A DNA stretch of 47,518 nt from a virus: IMG/VR virus record IMGVR_UViG_3300021420_000053, positions 1 to 47,518 of that record; one strand, written 5' to 3'. The notes beneath the pieces were generated by a model that ran no database searches, was not told the DNA's origin, and saw only the letters and a program-made list of their open reading frames with translations. How positions within the stretch are numbered: the first letter of the stretch is position 1; each line of letters opens with the position of its first letter. Positions 6,495-14,847 of the stretch are shown piece by piece. The position numbers were made by a program, and so were the translations under genes.

Positions 6495-7723
6495 GCACTC
6501 ACAAACTATTCGCAATGAGCGCTTCCCACAGGTGGATTGCTTGCCCTGGCTCGATGGCGTTCCCCGAGAATCGCGAGAGTGACGGCGGCAGCTCAGAGTA
6601 CGCCGATGACGGGAGCATGACGCACATCTGGTCCGCCATGTTTCTTAAAAATGGCAAGAATCCCACAGACGCCATCGGCGCCACTGGCACACTGCGAGAA
6701 GGAGGCAAAGTTTATGTCCTCGATGAAGAACGCGCGGCGCGCATCCAAGGTTACGTCGACGATGTCAGGCGTCGTGCAGTTGGCGGACATCTTATGGTTG
6801 AGATCTCGTCCGAACTTACGCCGGATGTCGGCGGAACGGCCGATGCCGCTATCGCCCTCCCTGCTCAACGTCTTGGGGTTGTCGAAGATCTCAAAGACGG
6901 TAGCGGCGAGAAAGTCATGGCTAGCTACGACGGAGCGCCTAATCCGCAGCTCGCGGGTTATGCACTCTCTTTGCTCCCGTACTTCGAACTCTTTGGACCC
7001 GTAGACAACGTGCTGCTGGTTGTGTACCAGCCGAAGTTGAACAATATCGATGAGTTTTTAATAAGCGTTGCCGATCTTAAAGTTTTTGGCGAAAAGCTTT
7101 ACAACGCGGTGAAAACTGCTAAGTCCTGCATAACGACTAACAAAGATGGGCTGATGCCTGTTGAACAACTCAATCCCGGCTACCAGCAGTGCCGATGGTG
7201 CCGTGCCAAGACGCGCTGTCCTGCCGCCGCAAAGTTTGTTGAAGAATCCATGCTAGCGAATCTGGAGACGATAGCGGCTGAGGAGCCAATAGTTCCTATA
7301 CGCTCGGACAAGCTCTCAGCGGCCTACGGTGCTGTACCATTCATCCGTGACTGGTGTAATGCAGTCGAGATGGAACTTAGCTCACGCGTCGCAGGCGGCG
7401 CCGAGATCAACGGGCCGGATGGTAAACCGTACAAATTCGTCGAAGGCAAAGAAGGAGCGCGCAAATGGACAGATCCGATCGCGGCGGCAGTAGCCCTGGA
7501 GGGCCAGCTAGGCCCGAAGGCGTACAGCGAGCCGAAGGTAATCACGGCGCCGCAAGCGGCGAAGCTGCTCAAGACAAAGAAAACCGAAGCATTATGGAAC
7601 GACGTGTTCGAGCCTCTGATTAAGAGACCAAGAGGACGCCCGATCTTGACGATTGGCTCGGATACCCGTCCCACGTTTACCGGGGCAACATCGTTAGATG
7701 ATCTTGAGGATATAGCGGAATGA
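6491..7723 (+). CDS. DUF2800 family, Cas4/RecB-like PD-(D/E)XK nuclease-type protein
   Basis: 410 residues. The opening (LFAMSASHRWIACPGSMAF) is the signature of DUF2800 proteins, related to the PD-(D/E)XK nucleases of the RecB/Cas4 group. A later VVEDLKDGSGEKV fits the catalytic strand with its acidic and Lys residues. The cluster CRWCRAKTRC (about residues 235-244), together with the early Cys, is in the place where Cas4/AddB-like proteins bind an iron-sulphur cluster. It is followed in order by a DUF2815 protein, a pairing I know from many phage replication modules. Likely role: end processing for recombination or replication. Confidence 0.85.
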   Translation: MSTHKLFAMSASHRWIACPGSMAFPENRESDGGSSEYADDGSMTHIWSAMFLKNGKNPTDAIGATGTLREGGKVYVLDEERAARIQGYVDDVRRRAVGGHLMVEISSELTPDVGGTADAAIALPAQRLGVVEDLKDGSGEKVMASYDGAPNPQLAGYALSLLPYFELFGPVDNVLLVVYQPKLNNIDEFLISVADLKVFGEKLYNAVKTAKSCITTNKDGLMPVEQLNPGYQQCRWCRAKTRCPAAAKFVEESMLANLETIAAEEPIVPIRSDKLSAAYGAVPFIRDWCNAVEMELSSRVAGGAEINGPDGKPYKFVEGKEGARKWTDPIAAAVALEGQLGPKAYSEPKVITAPQAAKLLKTKKTEALWNDVFEPLIKRPRGRPILTIGSDTRPTFTGATSLDDLEDIAE

Positions 7724-7881
7724 AGTGTCCCAAATGCAAGTCTGAATGTGAACCATCTGGCGAGGTTGATATAGGTGTGGGCATCCAGCAATTCGGTCCT
7801 TGGGGTTGTCCTGCTTGTAATTGGGTCGAGCCAATTCCGGAAGGAATGTTTGATTGTTTAGACGAGGACATTGCGGAATGA
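7720..7881 (+). CDS. Small zinc-ribbon protein, 53 residues
   Basis: Coupled by ATGA on both sides. Begins MKCPKCKSECEPSGEVDIG and has a second pair at GCPACNW, giving a CxxC...CxxC zinc ribbon, then an acidic tail. Lies between the DUF2800 and DUF2815 genes. Likely a nucleic acid or protein adaptor; not a recognised named family. Confidence 0.75.
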   Translation: MKCPKCKSECEPSGEVDIGVGIQQFGPWGCPACNWVEPIPEGMFDCLDEDIAE

Positions 7882-8084
7882 ACGACATTGTTGAGTATTC
7901 CTACTCGCGCCTCGATAACCGCGGCACGTGCTGCAATCAGAACAAAGAAACTAAGTGCGGTCGGGACAAGGTGCCCGGCCACATTTATTGCAACTCATGT
8001 CGAGTTGCTACTGGCGGTTTTAACCGCTATAATCCGCCCCGCCAATCACAGACACACGGAGATTTACATGGCACTAGCAGATAA
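7878..8084 (+). CDS. Cys-rich small protein
   Basis: 68 residues from the ATGA overlap. Five Cys in the pattern TCCNQNKETKCGRD and YCNSC suggest a metal site. The last 17 bases overlap the start region of the DUF2815 gene. Function unknown. Confidence 0.65.
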   Translation: MNDIVEYSYSRLDNRGTCCNQNKETKCGRDKVPGHIYCNSCRVATGGFNRYNPPRQSQTHGDLHGTSR

Positions 8085-8661
8085 CGAAATGCTGCTTAAA
8101 AACGTTCGCATCACGACGTTTGGACAGCAAACCATCTATACCGCAAAGGCGTTCCCTGGCGGCAAAGATCCCACCCCGTACTACAGTCTGAACGCGATTC
8201 TTCCCAAGGATCACCCGCAGATTCCACAAATCGAAGCACAGATGCTTGCCGCCGCCAACAAAAAGTTTGGCGACAAGAAAGGTGCCGGCGTATTGAAAGC
8301 CGCGAAGCTTATCGGCAAGGTGCCACTACGTGATGGAGACATCAAGGCTGATTATGACGGCTTCGAAGGGAACATGTTCCTTTCGGCGCGTTCAGCGGAA
8401 GACAAGGGCCGCCCGCAAGTAGTCAACAACCTGCGGCAGCCTGTGCAGCCCGGCGATCCCAACGCCCCATACGATGGCTGCTACGCCGATCTTGTCATCA
8501 GTTTCTATGGCTATGACAAGGGCAACAATGGCATTGGTTGCGGCTTGAAAGTCGTGCAGTATCGCGGCAAGGGTGATCGCTTCTCAGGTGCCGGCAAGCC
8601 GGTAGACCTCGACGATCTGGAAGAGATCGCAGTCAACGACGAAGACGATATCAACAGTTAA
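8068..8661 (+). CDS. DUF2815 family single-stranded-DNA-binding protein
   Basis: 197 residues from ATG 8068, with GGAG 6 bases upstream; the frame stays open to 7888, but that extension overlaps the previous gene and has no similarity to the family. The protein begins MALADNEMLLKNVRITTFGQ, has the FPGGKDPTPYYSLNAIL region and an acidic C-terminal tail (LEEIAVNDEDDINS), a property of ssDNA-binding proteins that recruit partners. DUF2815 proteins are OB-fold-like and occur next to DUF2800 nucleases and polymerases in phages. Confidence 0.85.
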   Translation: MALADNEMLLKNVRITTFGQQTIYTAKAFPGGKDPTPYYSLNAILPKDHPQIPQIEAQMLAAANKKFGDKKGAGVLKAAKLIGKVPLRDGDIKADYDGFEGNMFLSARSAEDKGRPQVVNNLRQPVQPGDPNAPYDGCYADLVISFYGYDKGNNGIGCGLKVVQYRGKGDRFSGAGKPVDLDDLEEIAVNDEDDINS

Positions 8662-8672
8662 ACTGAGTCCCG

Positions 8673-8771
8673 CCCGCGCACTGTGATGCACAGGGGAAGC
8701 CTGTACAAACACAGTAGTTACACTGAGCTGAAGGCTAACGCCGAAGAGCTGAAGGATGCACAGTGCGCGGG
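8673..8771 (+). other. Possible structured RNA or cruciform between genes
   Basis: A perfect 13-bp inverted repeat (8673-8685 with 8759-8771) encloses 73 bases containing a small hairpin (ACAGG/CCTGT at 8690-8704) and the direct repeat GAGCTGAAGG (8724-8733 and 8746-8755). No U-tract follows. It occupies almost all of the 128-base gap after the DUF2815 gene. A 31-codon frame (8686-8781) opening MHRGSLYKHSSYTELKANAE also fits inside, without a good ribosome binding site. I cannot decide between RNA element and micro-gene. Confidence 0.4.
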
Positions 8772-8789
8772 ATTGGGCTAGGAGCCACA

Positions 8790-9044
8790 ATGCAGTTTAG
8801 TGATAGTATTTCCAACAACGTCGCGGTGCTCGAAGAACTTATCCGCGGCTTAGCCCCTCAACACCGCAACATGGCGCGCCGCGCATCGGCGGCGCTAGAG
8901 AATCAATTCAACCGTCTACATAAGGACAACCCGAAGAATGCAGCCGTCGCCGTTGGTGCAGCGTGGGCAGTCTTCAAGATGGCAGAGCACCTATGCGAGA
9001 AGCGGGAGGGATCGGGCGGGAACCTGATCCAATTGCTGTCATGA
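8790..9044 (+). CDS. Hypothetical helical protein
   Basis: 84 residues, starting at the ATG 6 bases after TAGGAG; the longer frame from 8763 would begin inside the right arm of the 13-bp inverted repeat. Almost entirely helical (VAVLEELIRGLAPQHRNMAR, then NAAVAVGAAWAVFKMAEHL). Overlaps the following micropeptide gene. Family not recognised. Confidence 0.75.
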   Translation: MQFSDSISNNVAVLEELIRGLAPQHRNMARRASAALENQFNRLHKDNPKNAAVAVGAAWAVFKMAEHLCEKREGSGGNLIQLLS

Positions 9045-9124
9045 ATTTAGGATGCGCATTATTAATATTAGCTGCCTTCTTGTGGGGGTATTTAATCGGA
9101 CGCATACATGAGTACATTCAATGA
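9041..9124 (+). CDS. 27-residue single-span membrane peptide
   Basis: MNLGCALLILAAFLWGYLIG is followed by RIHEYIQ: one hydrophobic span with a short polar C-terminus, coupled by ATGA to both neighbours. It is the only membrane peptide embedded in the replication module. Unknown role. Confidence 0.55.
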   Translation: MNLGCALLILAAFLWGYLIGRIHEYIQ

Positions 9125-9681
9125 CTCGCGAATATTCTCTGTTCGAAATGTTTGAAACGCACGCCGGTCGCCAGGTCGACAAGTGGCAACACTACTTTCC
9201 AATTTACGAGAAGCACTTCGCTCGGTTCCGCGGCACGTCGCCGCGCGTGCTGGAGATCGGCATCGACCACGGCGGCTCGCTGCAACTCTGGAAGCGCTAT
9301 TTCGGGCACGGCGCCGAGATCATCGGCGTAGACATCGCGGATGCTGCGATGTTCGAAGAACCCCAGATCAAGACGTACGTTGAGAACCAGCGGAGCGCGT
9401 TAATTGCCGACCTTGGTCCATTCGACATCATCATCGACGATGGCTCGCACATTCCCGAGGATCAAGAGATTACCTTCGGTAACTTGTGGCCACGTTGCAC
9501 AGGCGTCTATCTGATTGAGGATTGCCACAACAAGTACCCGGCACTCGCCGCCGCGCCACAGGTCCACTACGCTTACCCGTGGGTGCTCGTCGTCGAGCGC
9601 CCGAAGCGCATCATCCGCGGCACGCCTTCGCGCGAGCTGCGACCGGATGAGGTCGAGGCGCGGAAGTTGTTTGGCCGATAA
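9121..9681 (+). CDS. Class I SAM-dependent methyltransferase-like protein
   Basis: 186 residues. RVLEIGIDHGGSL at 42-54 is the glycine-rich SAM-binding loop, IIGVDI at 67-72 ends in the ribose-binding Asp, and FDIIIDDGSH at 101-110 is the motif IV equivalent found in the CmcI/macrocin-O-methyltransferase-like group. That group methylates small molecules or sugars, not DNA, and there is no DPPY-type motif, so DNA methylation is not indicated. The substrate is unknown; nucleotide or glycan modification is possible, given the phage glycosyltransferases at 36715-38360. Confidence 0.75.
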   Translation: MTREYSLFEMFETHAGRQVDKWQHYFPIYEKHFARFRGTSPRVLEIGIDHGGSLQLWKRYFGHGAEIIGVDIADAAMFEEPQIKTYVENQRSALIADLGPFDIIIDDGSHIPEDQEITFGNLWPRCTGVYLIEDCHNKYPALAAAPQVHYAYPWVLVVERPKRIIRGTPSRELRPDEVEARKLFGR

Positions 9682-9692
9682 GAAACGAAGCC

Positions 9693-9896
9693 ATGACTGA
9701 AGATGACCTCAGTATGCTTGATTATTTCTGGTTCCAGAAAGAGGACATTGAACGCTGGTCCTCATGGAAAGAGCGGCGGTCGGTGATTCAGGCGACGCAC
9801 CCCGAGATCGTAAAAGCATGGGATGATTACCAAACGGCGCGGCGCACGTTGTCCGCTATCATCAAAGGCTCTATGTCTGATGCCGAGGGTAAATGA
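9693..9896 (+). CDS. Hypothetical protein preceding DNA polymerase
   Basis: 67 residues, acidic and Trp-rich (LDYFWFQKEDIERWSSWKER). Starts 11 bases after the methyltransferase stop without a strong ribosome binding site (GAAACGAAGCC upstream). Its stop overlaps the polymerase start (ATGA), so its translation probably sets polymerase synthesis. Unknown family. Confidence 0.7.
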   Translation: MTEDDLSMLDYFWFQKEDIERWSSWKERRSVIQATHPEIVKAWDDYQTARRTLSAIIKGSMSDAEGK

Positions 9897-11965
9897 CTAA
9901 GCGCCTTTGGCTCGACATCGAGACGCGCGGCGTGAACTTCAAATACGGGCACGCGAAGTATGCGCAGACCGTTGAAGTCATCATGGTGCAGTGGGCCATA
10001 GATGACGGACCGGTCACGGTAATCGATCTCACGAATGCGGACATCGAACTAGTTGGACTTCCACTCGTAACCGCGGCGGCAACGTGCGACGAGGTATGGT
10101 CACAAGGTGACTTCGACCACACCATGCTATACACGACTGACTGGTGGCCCAAGATCCCACTGGAGAAGTGGCGCGACACCATGGCGCTAGCGCGTATGCA
10201 TGGGCTGCCCGGAGCGCTCGATAAACTGTGCCAGATATTCAAGGTAGCGGACAATGAAGCAAAAGACCGACTCGGTAAAGAGTGGATCGCCCTTTTCTGC
10301 AAACCCAAGGAAGACGGAACCTACAACGATCGTCACTCCCACCCCTTGGAGTGGGAGGCGTTTCTTTGCTATGCAGGACAAGATATTCTCGCAATGCGGG
10401 CAGTGTGGCGAGCTTGTCCCAAATGGAACGCTACCCCCCGAATGTGGGCAGTGTGGCACCTAGATCAGCGGATGAATGCACGCGGCGTTGCGGTAGATCT
10501 CGCGCTCTGTGAGGGCGCAGCGAAGGCCACGGACATTACCAAAAAGAATATGGCGGACCGCACGCTGGAGATCACGAGTAACGACCCATGGTCGGAGCAC
10601 GTCGTCGAGCGCACCACGCAACGCGATCGGTTGCTCCGCTACATGGCAGACTATGGCGTGAAGCTCCCGGACTTGACAGCGGATACCGTCGAGCGCAGGC
10701 TCGAAGATGAATCGCTTCCCGAACACATCAAGGAGTTGCTGCGTGTCCGACAACAGGCTAGTAAGGCAAGTTCTGCTAAGTATAAGCGAGCAATTAATCA
10801 GAACGTTGGTGGGAGACTTAGAAACCTCCTTGTGTTCTGTGGTGCTGCAAGGACTGGTAGATGGGCCGGAAGAACTTTCCAACCTCAGAACCTCCCTCGA
10901 CCTAAGCATAAACGATGGGAAATTGAGCTTGCAATACAGTTGTTCCGTACAGGGGAAATCGATCTCTGGAAGCCGGACGATATCCTTGGACTTGCCTCAA
11001 GTTGTCTCAGAGGAATCATCGTTGCCGGCGAAGGCTCTAAACTAGTCGTCTCGGACTTCGCCAACATCGAAGGCCGGGATATGGCATGGGTGGCGGGTGA
11101 GGAGTGGAAACTTGAAGCATTCAAAGCGTTCGACCGAGGTGAGGGCCCTGATCTATACAAGATTGCTTACGCCCGAGCATTTAACATTGATCCAAACGAT
11201 GTTGGGGACGAATCGTTCGAACGACAAATCGGAAAAGTCATGGAGCTTGCTCTGCAGTATTACGGCGGAGTTGGCGCCTTCTGCTCGATGGCAGAGACCT
11301 ATGGACTTCGGCTTGAAGATCTGGCACAACGGGCATGGCCTGTCATTCCGCAGGATTACAAACAAGCAAGCAAGGTTGCCTGGCACAAAGCGTTGAAGCG
11401 GCGCCGCGACTACGGACTCGAAGAACGGATATGGTGCGTATGTCACGCGCTAGTCCTTATGTGGCGCGCGGCGCACCCCGCGATTTGCAACTTTTGGCAG
11501 GAGCTAGACAATGCGACAAAAATGGCCACTAAAGTCCCTGGCAAATCCTACCGGGTTGGACCTTTCATATCAGTTGATCGACAGGACAACTGGCTTCGTA
11601 TCCGACTCCCTAGCGGCCGCTATCTTAACTATCCAGCGCCACGTGGAGATGAGTACTCCAGCTCGTTCATGGGAGTTGACCCTTACACGAAGCAGTGGAA
11701 AAGGATCTCAACGTATTCAGGTAAGCGGGCTGAAAATATCGTTCAGGGAATTGCCGCAGACCACATGATGGATGGACTACTAGCCGCGGAGGCAGCCGGG
11801 TACAACCCTGTGCTGAGCGTACACGATGAAGCTATTACCGAGCCTCCTGATGAAGATCGATACGACGACGTTAGGCTGTCGCGCATCCTTGTGGAATCGT
11901 CACTATGGGCAGATGGACTTCCGCTCGCCGCGAAAGGATTCACAGCCAAGAGGTACAGAAAATGA
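9893..11965 (+). CDS. Family A DNA polymerase with 3'-5' exonuclease domain
   Basis: 690 residues. The N-terminal third is a DEDD proofreading domain: LWLDIETRG carries D8 and E10, and CYAGQDILAMRAVW carries the Exo III Asp. The polymerase half has motif A as DFANIEGRD (from residue 388; Asp then Glu of the canonical DYSQIELR), motif B as RQIGKVMELALQYYGG and motif C as VLSVHDEAI with HDE at 644-646. There is no 5'-3' exonuclease domain. It would be the replicative enzyme, working with the primase-helicase and the DUF2815 protein. From about 10740 to 11040 Arg is often AGA/AGG and base composition shifts, unlike the CGC-rich flanks. Confidence 0.95.
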   Translation: MTKRLWLDIETRGVNFKYGHAKYAQTVEVIMVQWAIDDGPVTVIDLTNADIELVGLPLVTAAATCDEVWSQGDFDHTMLYTTDWWPKIPLEKWRDTMALARMHGLPGALDKLCQIFKVADNEAKDRLGKEWIALFCKPKEDGTYNDRHSHPLEWEAFLCYAGQDILAMRAVWRACPKWNATPRMWAVWHLDQRMNARGVAVDLALCEGAAKATDITKKNMADRTLEITSNDPWSEHVVERTTQRDRLLRYMADYGVKLPDLTADTVERRLEDESLPEHIKELLRVRQQASKASSAKYKRAINQNVGGRLRNLLVFCGAARTGRWAGRTFQPQNLPRPKHKRWEIELAIQLFRTGEIDLWKPDDILGLASSCLRGIIVAGEGSKLVVSDFANIEGRDMAWVAGEEWKLEAFKAFDRGEGPDLYKIAYARAFNIDPNDVGDESFERQIGKVMELALQYYGGVGAFCSMAETYGLRLEDLAQRAWPVIPQDYKQASKVAWHKALKRRRDYGLEERIWCVCHALVLMWRAAHPAICNFWQELDNATKMATKVPGKSYRVGPFISVDRQDNWLRIRLPSGRYLNYPAPRGDEYSSSFMGVDPYTKQWKRISTYSGKRAENIVQGIAADHMMDGLLAAEAAGYNPVLSVHDEAITEPPDEDRYDDVRLSRILVESSLWADGLPLAAKGFTAKRYRK

Positions 11966-12204
11966 TTCGCAAATTAGCAATGTGGGTGTTGCACCGGGAG
12001 TTGGAAGCCCTGCGCCTCGATATCCGTTACCTGGTCCAACGCAATCGCGAGGCCGACGAACGCTGGGTAGAGCTTAACAAGATCATGCAGAATCGCGCGC
12101 AGCAGGAGCGCGGATTGCAGCGCGTGTGGCGCGGCAAGACCGAGCTGGAAGTGCTCGCGGTGAAGACTACGCCCGGCTCTATTTGGGACATCTACGTCAA
12201 ATAA
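11962..12204 (+). CDS. Coiled-coil protein downstream of polymerase
   Basis: 80 residues from the ATGA overlap with the polymerase stop. MIRKLAMWVLHRELEALRLD and the following residues to about 55 form one long amphipathic helix; the C-terminus (ELEVLAVKTTPGSIWDIYVK) is probably beta. Likely a small oligomeric accessory factor; family not recognised. Confidence 0.75.
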   Translation: MIRKLAMWVLHRELEALRLDIRYLVQRNREADERWVELNKIMQNRAQQERGLQRVWRGKTELEVLAVKTTPGSIWDIYVK

Positions 12205-12205
12205 C

Positions 12206-12559
12206 ATGGGCAAGAAAGAATCACCCGTTGAGACGTATCTGACTGAGCGCGTTGAGGCGCTCGGCGGGACGTGCGAGAAGTTCGTGACTCCTGGCAAAGT
12301 CGGTCCGCCGGATCGCATAATCTCCTGGAAACATGGCCTGACTGGCATCATCGATTTCGCGGAGACAAAGAGCAAGGACGGCGTGCTAGAGTCGTGGCAG
12401 GAGCGTGACCACAAGCGACGGCGCGCCATGGGGTTTCTCGTCGTCGTGTTGTGGGACGAGGCCGGCGTCGATGAGTACATTCGGTGCTACTGTCCGCCGA
12501 ATGTTGTCAGCGGCATACGCCGTATTTGGGACCCGCACCGTTGGTACAAACGACATTGA
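12206..12559 (+). CDS. VRR-NUC domain nuclease
   Basis: 117 residues, the usual size of stand-alone phage VRR-NUC proteins. The PD-(D/E)XK core is visible: an early Glu in the first helix (SPVETYL), GPPDR at 33-37 with the catalytic Asp, and FAETKSKDG with Glu53 and Lys55, then a helix with a Gln-rich turn (ESWQERDHKRRRAMG). These proteins are structure-selective endonucleases acting on branched DNA. It lies between the polymerase and an SNF2-type helicase, as in many phage recombination-replication cassettes. Confidence 0.9.
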   Translation: MGKKESPVETYLTERVEALGGTCEKFVTPGKVGPPDRIISWKHGLTGIIDFAETKSKDGVLESWQERDHKRRRAMGFLVVVLWDEAGVDEYIRCYCPPNVVSGIRRIWDPHRWYKRH

Positions 12560-12756
12560 ACAAGTGCACTTGGGAATTGCGACATCGCTTCGCCACAGAC
12601 AACGAGGAGTATTGGTATGTCGTGTGCGATACGCGGTTCACGCCGCGCCGCGCCGATCGCGATTGGAGTCATTGCCCTTATTGCGGTCGGCCGATCACGT
12701 TCAGTGCGAACGACGAGCAGGGGCAACGGCATCTTGAGTTCATCGGACTCGCATGA
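12556..12756 (+). CDS. Zinc-ribbon protein with TTG start
   Basis: 66 residues from TTG at 12556, which overlaps the preceding stop (TTGA). The frame is open further upstream, but only inside the nuclease gene. Contains Cys near residue 4, VVCDT near 23 and HCPYCGRP near 40, the last a classic zinc knuckle. Overlaps the next gene by ATGA. Likely a small nucleic-acid or protein adaptor. Confidence 0.65.
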   Translation: MNKCTWELRHRFATDNEEYWYVVCDTRFTPRRADRDWSHCPYCGRPITFSANDEQGQRHLEFIGLA

Positions 12757-13232
12757 GACTCGTTCACTTAGAGCTAAAGGAAGCAAATGATTTCATTTCT
12801 TTGCATCATCGCCACCATAAACCTGTCACTGGTCATCGCTTTTCTATTGGATGTAGAGTGGCTAGAGCCGGCCCGGCCTACGATGTACTTGTTGGTTGTG
12901 CTATTGTCGGGCGCCCTGTTGGTGGAACTCATCAGTATGAATGGCTCGAAGTCACTCGATTGTGTACAGACGGCACCCCAAACGCCTGTAGCTTTCTGTA
13001 CGGCGCAGCAGTGCGAGCAGGCAAAGCCCTTGGGTACACTCGAATTCAAACCTACATTCTGAAGGAAGAGTCAGGAGTGTCCCTCAAGGCTAGTGGCTGG
13101 AAGTTCGATCGCATGTCGCATCCGCCGGGTTGGCACCATGACGGGCCGCGGAGCGCTCGCAAGGTCGAGGCGCATTTGATGGACCGCAAACAACTTTGGT
13201 ACAGGCCGTTGGTCGATGAGCTATTACTTTGA
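12753..13232 (+). CDS. XF1762 family protein, acetyltransferase-like
   Basis: 159 residues. The opening LELKEANDFISLHHRHHKPV with HRFSIGC is the hallmark of the family named after Xylella XF1762. The fold seems related to GNAT acetyltransferases (a beta strand VGCAIVGRPV, then LEVTRLCTDGTPNACSFLYG as the acceptor/CoA region). Biochemical function is not established. The family is common in phages and mobile elements near SNF2 helicases and VRR-NUC nucleases, as here. Its stop overlaps the TTG start of the helicase. Confidence 0.85.
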   Translation: MRLVHLELKEANDFISLHHRHHKPVTGHRFSIGCRVARAGPAYDVLVGCAIVGRPVGGTHQYEWLEVTRLCTDGTPNACSFLYGAAVRAGKALGYTRIQTYILKEESGVSLKASGWKFDRMSHPPGWHHDGPRSARKVEAHLMDRKQLWYRPLVDELLL

Positions 13233-14602
13233 AACCACTCGTCCTGCGTCCCATACAACAGCCGATGATAGAGTTCGCGAAGGATCACCCACGCTGCTCG
13301 ATTTGGGCAGGTATGGGCAGCGGCAAAACATCAGCAATGGAGTACTTGATTGCACTACTTAAACTATTGGGGGAGACCTCGTCTCCCTGGCTTGTGCTCG
13401 GTCCCATGCGCGTTGCGCGAGACACATGGCCGGAAGATATGGCACGTTGGGATCAGTTCAGGGATCTGCGAATTGTGCCCCTTACTGGAAGCCCATTGCA
13501 GCGGTACGATAAGCTCAAGCGCGGCGCCGACATCTTCACCATCAGCTACGAGAACGCCCCATGGCTCGTAGAGTATTACGAGGAAAGGTGGCCGTTCCGA
13601 AACGTGATCGCGGACGAGAGCGACCGGCTGAAGGGGTTTCGAACCAAACAGGGCGGGCAGCGAGCGCAAGCTATCGCGCGAGTCGCGCACAACTTGACCG
13701 ACCGTTGGATAAATCTTACCGGGACACCGTCGCCGAATGGTTTAAAAGATCTATGGGGGCAGACGTGGTACTTGGACCGTGGCGAACGGCTAGGACACAC
13801 ATACACAGCATTCACAGAGCGTTGGTTCAAACCTAAATGGAACCAACATGGCATCGAACCAATGCCGCACTCGGATCGCGAGATCCATGCCGCGCTTAAG
13901 GACATATGCATCACGATCGACCCAAAGGACTATTACGATCTCAAGGACCCAATAGTCACGCGGATACCTATCAAGTTGCCTGCACCGGCCCGAGCGATCT
14001 ACAAAGAGCTGGAGAAGGAAATGTTCACGCAACTGGAGTCCGGCGAAGAACTAGAGGTGTTCAACGCTGCGGCTCTAACCAACAAATGTATGCAGCTAGC
14101 GAACGGCGCTGTGTATACTACTTACCCCGAATGGGCGGCGGTGCACGATGAAAAGATCGAGGCTTTACGATCCGTTGTATCTGAGTCTGGTGGCGCTCCG
14201 CTACTCATCTCTTACGCATTTAAATCCGACCTCGCTAGAATTAAGAATGCTTTTCCGAGTGCTGTCGAACTTAGTGTACCTGCGGGAATGGCAGCCTTCA
14301 AAGCGGGCAATGCACCAATGGGTCTTGCACACCCTCAGAGCATGGGTCACGGGATTGACGGACTCCAGAACGTCTGCAACACTCTCGTCCGCTACGGGCA
14401 TACCTGGAACGCCGGAGCAGAAATGCAGCTCGTCGAACGAATCGGTCCCATGCGTCAACTACAGTCCAACATGGACAGACCTGTGTGGGTTTACGATATC
14501 GTCGCAGAAAACACCATAGAGGAAGACGCTGTAGACGCCTTCGCGGCGAAGCGCAGCGTCCAAGATGCTTTACTTTTAGCGATGAACCGCAGGAGAAAAT
14601 GA
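13229..14602 (+). CDS. SNF2-type superfamily 2 helicase
   Basis: 457 residues from TTG 13229 (TTGA overlap). Q-motif-like opening (LRPIQQPMIEF), Walker A AGMGSGKTS with GSGKT at 30-34, a motif II variant ADESDR (DESD where most SNF2 proteins have DEAH or DEGH), and motif III LTGTPSPNG. C-terminal helicase motifs V and VI are present as LAHPQSMGHGIDGLQ and LVERIGPMRQL; in motif VI the usual Q-x-x-G-R-x-x-R appears as ERIGPMRQ. Remodels or unwinds branched DNA, probably with the VRR-NUC protein. Confidence 0.9.
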   Translation: MKPLVLRPIQQPMIEFAKDHPRCSIWAGMGSGKTSAMEYLIALLKLLGETSSPWLVLGPMRVARDTWPEDMARWDQFRDLRIVPLTGSPLQRYDKLKRGADIFTISYENAPWLVEYYEERWPFRNVIADESDRLKGFRTKQGGQRAQAIARVAHNLTDRWINLTGTPSPNGLKDLWGQTWYLDRGERLGHTYTAFTERWFKPKWNQHGIEPMPHSDREIHAALKDICITIDPKDYYDLKDPIVTRIPIKLPAPARAIYKELEKEMFTQLESGEELEVFNAAALTNKCMQLANGAVYTTYPEWAAVHDEKIEALRSVVSESGGAPLLISYAFKSDLARIKNAFPSAVELSVPAGMAAFKAGNAPMGLAHPQSMGHGIDGLQNVCNTLVRYGHTWNAGAEMQLVERIGPMRQLQSNMDRPVWVYDIVAENTIEEDAVDAFAAKRSVQDALLLAMNRRRK

Positions 14603-14847
14603 TGCCTTACATTGAACAACACCAACGCCGAGTGCCGCTTCAAGTTCCTGTAACTATCGGCGAACTTAATTATCGAATCACTCTTCTGTGTCTCGACTGG
14701 TTAGGTGTGCACGGCAAGTCGTACAAAAATATAAACGCAGTAGTCGGTGCGCTAGAGTGCGCCAAGTTGGAATTCTACCGCCGTCTAGCAGCGGTTTACG
14801 AAGACACGAAAATTCAGCAAAACGGAGACGTGTATCCCCATGACTAA
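14602..14847 (+). CDS. DUF6899-like small protein
   Basis: 81 residues. Two Met codons (14599 and 14602) lie behind AGGAG; the second gives the better spacing. The sequence MPYIEQHQRRVPLQVPVTIG, then a GELNYRITLL helix and LECAKLEFYRRLAAVYEDTK near the end with a final NGDVY, fits a widespread phage family (DUF6899) of unknown function. Overlaps the DUF4406 gene by 8 bases. Confidence 0.75.
   Translation: MPYIEQHQRRVPLQVPVTIGELNYRITLLCLDWLGVHGKSYKNINAVVGALECAKLEFYRRLAAVYEDTKIQQNGDVYPHD

Noticed and set aside
8673-8771. tRNA or intrinsic terminator
   Set aside because: The 13-bp stem is too long for an acceptor stem, there is no cloverleaf with CCA-type features, and no U-tract follows.
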